The notes beneath the pieces are model-generated. The model was not told the origin of the DNA and searched no databases. It saw nothing but the letters and a program-made list of their open reading frames with translations. Position numbers and translations under genes: made by a program. Positions 14,740 to 16,839 of a stretch of 16,839 nt of DNA are shown piece by piece. Each line of letters starts with the position of its first letter. The first letter of the stretch is position 1. Source of the stretch: an uncultured Fibrobacter sp. (GTDB lineage Bacteria; Fibrobacterota; Fibrobacteria; Fibrobacterales; Fibrobacteraceae); contig NZ_CALEFV010000118.1 in NCBI RefSeq assembly GCF_937877005.1, positions 1 through 16,839 on the forward strand, in the 5' to 3' direction.

Positions 14740-16377
14740 CTAAATTAATCCTTCAAAGAAATTATTTCCCTTATCGTCGACCAAGATAAAGGCGGGGAAG
14801 TCCTTGATGGTGATCTTGCGGATGGCTTCCATGCCGAGTTCCGGGAAGGCCACGATGTCGTTCGAAAGGATGTTCTGTTCAGCGAGAATGGCTGCCGGAC
14901 CGCCGATAGAGCCGAGGAAGAATCCACCGTACTTCTTGCAGGCGTCGGTCACGTCCTGGCTGCGGTTGCCCTTCGCGACCATGATCATCGAAGCGCCCTT
15001 GCTCTGGAAGCGCATCACGTACGGGTCCATGCGGTTGGCGGTCGTCGGGCCGAAGCTACCCGTCGGCATGCCAGCCGGAGTCTTGGCCGGGCCGGCATAG
15101 TAAATCGGGTGGTCAGACACGACCTTGAGCACGGTCTTTTCTTCGTCGGTGAGTTCTTCGCCACGTTCCTGCTTGTCGAAGATTTCTGCGATCTTCGCGT
15201 GGGCCATGTCGCGGGCCACAATCATGGTGCCCTTGAGGCTGAGGCGGGTCTTCACCGGATACTTGGTGAGGTCGGCGAGCACTTCCTTCATGGGGCGGTC
15301 GAGGTCGATTTCCACAGCCGGAGCGAGGTTCACGGCGTTGCCTGCCGGAATGTAGTTTTCCGGATGGTGTTCCATCTTTTCGAGCCAGAGGCCGTTCTCG
15401 TCAATCTTTGCCTTGATGTTGCGGTCGGCAGAGCAGCTAACGCCGATAGAAACCGGGCAGCTTGCGGCATGACGCGGAGCGCGAATCACGCGAACGTCGT
15501 GCACCAGGTACTTGCCGCCGAACTGGGCGCCAATGCCTGTCTTCTGGCAGATGTGCAGAACCTTTTCTTCCATTTCGAGGTCGCGGAAAATGCGGCCGCC
15601 TTCGGAACCCGTGGTCGGAATATCATCGAGGTATCCGCAGCTAGCGAGCTTCACCATGTGCGTGTTCATTTCGGCAGAGGTACCGCCAATCACAATCGCG
15701 AGGTGGTACGGAGGGCAAGCTGCTGTACCCAAGGTCTTCACCTTTTCGGCGAGGAACTTTTCCAAGGACTTCGGGTTGAGGAGCGCCTTGGTCATGGGCC
15801 AGTAGTAAGTCTTGTTGGCAGAGCCACCGCCCTTGGCCACAAAGAGGAACTTCATCTCGGCGCCTTCTTCGGCGTGGATGTCGATCTGGGCAGGCAGGTT
15901 GCAACCGGTGTTCTTTTCTTCGTACATGGTAAGCGGTGCAATCTGGCTGTAGCGCAGGTTCTTGGTGGTGTAGGCGTTGTAGATACCTTCGGAAATCGCT
16001 TCGGCATCGTCAAAGCCCGTCCACACCTGCTGGCCCTTGTGGGCAACGCAGATTGCGGTACCGGTGTCCTGGCAGAACGGGAGAATGCCCTTTGCGGCAA
16101 CGCAGGCGTTCTTGAGCATGGTGAGGGCCACGAACTTGTCGTTGTCCGAAGCTTCCGGGTCCTGCAAAATCTTTGCGACCTTCGCCGTGTGGGCCGGACG
16201 CAGGCAGAATTCGACTTCTTCAAAGGCGGCCTGGGCGATCTTGGTAAGCGCCTCGGGGGCGACCTTCAGAATCTTCTTGCCTTCGAATTCGGCGACGGAA
16301 ACGCCGTCTTTACCGAGGTTCACGTATTCGGTAGTATCTTCACCGTGCTGGACGGTTGCTTCGTATTTGAATGCCAT
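14740..16377 (-). CDS. fumA: Class I [4Fe-4S] fumarate hydratase (FumA/FumB type)
   Basis: Class I fumarase interconverts fumarate and malate in the cytoplasm using an oxygen-labile [4Fe-4S] cluster. The 545 residues match E. coli FumA/FumB in length and motifs: GILPFCQDTGTA (C102), KGGGSANKTYYWPM (about 182-195), ACPPYHLAIVIGGTSAE (C221), SCPVSIGVSCSADRN (C315), TTANRMDPYVMRFQSKGASM and AKGNRSQ. These three cysteines sit three positions before the E. coli ligands as I recall them (105, 224, 318). In a succinate former it would work in the reductive direction, malate to fumarate. Codon choice is strongly biased (AAG, GCC, CTG, CGC), suggesting high expression. However, the ATG at 16377 has no Shine-Dalgarno and its leader lies in a repeat-like region. 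The gene stands alone, with a terminator downstream. Confidence 0.95.
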   Translation of the reverse strand: MAFKYEATVQHGEDTTEYVNLGKDGVSVAEFEGKKILKVAPEALTKIAQAAFEEVEFCLRPAHTAKVAKILQDPEASDNDKFVALTMLKNACVAAKGILPFCQDTGTAICVAHKGQQVWTGFDDAEAISEGIYNAYTTKNLRYSQIAPLTMYEEKNTGCNLPAQIDIHAEEGAEMKFLFVAKGGGSANKTYYWPMTKALLNPKSLEKFLAEKVKTLGTAACPPYHLAIVIGGTSAEMNTHMVKLASCGYLDDIPTTGSEGGRIFRDLEMEEKVLHICQKTGIGAQFGGKYLVHDVRVIRAPRHAASCPVSIGVSCSADRNIKAKIDENGLWLEKMEHHPENYIPAGNAVNLAPAVEIDLDRPMKEVLADLTKYPVKTRLSLKGTMIVARDMAHAKIAEIFDKQERGEELTDEEKTVLKVVSDHPIYYAGPAKTPAGMPTGSFGPTTANRMDPYVMRFQSKGASMIMVAKGNRSQDVTDACKKYGGFFLGSIGGPAAILAEQNILSNDIVAFPELGMEAIRKITIKDFPAFILVDDKGNNFFEGLI

Positions 16378-16386
16378 AGTTAATTA

Positions 16387-16465
16387 GGGGTTAAGGTTAG
16401 AATCAAGGGTTAGTGAAAGGTGTGTAATGTGGAATGACTAATTGCACATCACATATCTCACATTG
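16387..16465. repeat. Degenerate heptad-phased repeat upstream of fumarase
   Basis: Read in sevens from 16387, the sequence gives GGGGTTA, AGGTTAG, AATCAAG, GGTTAGT, GAAAGGT, GTGTAAT, GTGGAAT, GACTAAT, TGCACAT, CACATAT and CTCACAT, with related words recurring in phase (GTGTAAT/GTGGAAT; TGCACAT/CTCACAT). TGTGTGTAAT is also repeated close by at about 16473-16482. The array begins about ten bases upstream of the fumarase ATG, where a Shine-Dalgarno would be expected. It resembles the short tandemly repeated heptamers described in other bacteria, but is degenerate. Confidence 0.45.
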
Positions 16466-16543
16466 TTTTTTATGTGTGTAATTTAAAATTTCTAGCGGTT
16501 TTGGTCTTAAATTTCTGTCTGAATGGAGTGCTTTTACCCCTGA

Positions 16544-16588
16544 CGATGTGCGAAAAAAATGCAAAATGCCGATGAATGGACGAAAAAA
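16544..16588. repeat. Spaced direct repeats CGATG / CGAAAAAA
   Basis: CGATG (16544-16548) with CGAAAAAA (16551-16558) recurs as CGATG (16570-16574) with CGAAAAAA (16581-16588). The inner gaps differ (2 and 6 bases), while the CGATG copies start 26 bases apart and the A-tract copies 30. A regulator binding or bending site is possible, but A-rich context makes chance similarity plausible. Confidence 0.25.
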
Positions 16589-16619
16589 GGTGACAATTTG
16601 AACTTTTTTTGTAAAAAAA

Positions 16620-16649
16620 TTGGCAATCGGTCAAATTTTGTGCTATTTT
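16620..16649 (+). promoter_or_regulatory. Candidate promoter of the Ala/Pro-rich exported protein
   Basis: TTGGCA (16620-16625) and TATTTT (16644-16649) are separated by 18 bases, with matches of 5/6 and 4/6 to the sigma-70 consensus. A start near 16656 would leave a leader of about 29 nt ending in the GAGGA ribosome binding site at 16675-16679. Confidence 0.4.
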
Positions 16650-16684
16650 TTACATCGTAGAAATTTTATCTAACGAGGATTACT

Positions 16685-16839
16685 ATGAAGATCAAGAATC
16701 TCATGCTGGCAACCATGCTTGCCTCTGCCGTTGCTTTTGCTGCTGAAGCCGCGAAGCCCGCCGCTGCCCCTGCTGCCGCCCCTGCCGCTGCTGCTCCGGC
16801 TGCCGCCCCGGCCCCTGCCGCTGCTGCTCCGGCTCCTGC
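16685..16839 (+). CDS. Ala/Pro-rich exported protein, N-terminal part only
   Basis: An ATG at 16685 preceded by GAGGA (16675-16679, five bases away) opens a frame that runs off the window after 51 codons, so only the N-terminus is seen. Residues 1-19 (MKIKNLMLATMLASAVAFA) are a textbook signal peptide with a likely cut after AFA. What follows (AEAAKPAAAPAAAP and on) is almost only Ala and Pro, a flexible linker of the kind seen before periplasmic or outer-membrane domains such as OmpA-like or peptidoglycan-binding ones. The functional domain lies beyond the window, so no function can be given. It is divergent from fumarase. Confidence 0.75.
   Translation, partial: MKIKNLMLATMLASAVAFAAEAAKPAAAPAAAPAAAAPAAAPAPAAAAPAP
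16778..16834 (+). repeat. 33-bp-period direct repeat within the Ala/Pro-rich coding region
   Basis: A 24-base segment at 16778-16801 is repeated exactly at 16811-16834. The 33-bp period equals 11 codons, so the frame is kept. The repeat encodes the Ala/Pro linker and could expand or contract by slippage without frameshift. It continues to or past the window edge. Confidence 0.7.

Larger units (their letters stand above)
16378..16684. other. Divergent 307-bp intergenic region between fumarase and the Ala/Pro-rich gene
   Basis: The fumarase-proximal third is heptad-phased repeat (16387-16465). The middle is AT-rich with a pair of spaced direct repeats (16544-16588). The far end carries a candidate promoter and the ribosome binding site of the gene at 16685. 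I find no convincing promoter for fumarase: TAAATT-like hexamers on the - strand near 16480-16490 lack a partner -35. I see no open frame with a ribosome binding site here. Confidence 0.6.

Noticed and set aside
15109..16383. 424-codon + strand frame opposite fumarase
   Set aside because: Biased codon use in the fumarase gene keeps the antisense frame open; the fumarase cysteine motifs leave no doubt about the real strand.

Overview
The window looks like a chromosomal stretch from a Fibrobacter-type bacterium (Fibrobacterota, FCB superphylum). This rests on protein recognition, not on a search. The clues are a giant SprA/Sov-like type IX secretion protein, a protein of the TIGR02147/DUF4423 family (a paralogous family I know best from Fibrobacter succinogenes) coupled to a surface lipoprotein, a futalosine-pathway MqnC, BatD/BatE, and a class I iron-sulfur fumarase of the kind a succinate-producing anaerobe would use. 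Base composition is about 50% GC. I see no phage genes, transposase, CRISPR array, tRNA or rRNA.

Layout. Positions 12-7918 (+): sprA and mnmA form a tight two-gene unit in which the stop and start codons share one base. Positions 7921-10514 (-): batD then batE, converging on mnmA with only 2 bp between the stop codons. Positions 10515-10885: a regulatory interval. It holds a structured, terminator-like leader in front of batD, then a self-contained + strand unit with a near-consensus promoter, a strong ribosome binding site, a 20-codon ORF and a terminator. Positions 10886-11926 (-): mqnC, divergent from rluE (11980-12531, +) across 53 bp. rluE overlaps by 8 bp at its 3' end with a lipoprotein gene (12524-13732, -), which is translationally coupled (ATGA) to the upstream TIGR02147 gene (13729-14583, -). 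Positions 14740-16377 (-): class I fumarase, followed by a clear terminator and flanked on both sides by degenerate heptamer repeats. A divergent Ala/Pro-rich exported protein starts at 16685 and runs off the window.

Most genes are housekeeping or envelope functions: outer-membrane translocation (SprA), tRNA and rRNA modification (MnmA, RluE), aerotolerance/envelope Bat proteins, menaquinone synthesis (MqnC) and central carbon metabolism (fumarase). MqnC and fumarase fit together in an anaerobe that reduces fumarate to succinate with menaquinone as electron carrier, although fumarate reductase is not in this window.

The least explained parts are the 20-aa cationic peptide gene at 10634-10853, the TIGR02147-lipoprotein pair at 12524-14583, and the heptad-phased repeats at gene borders.
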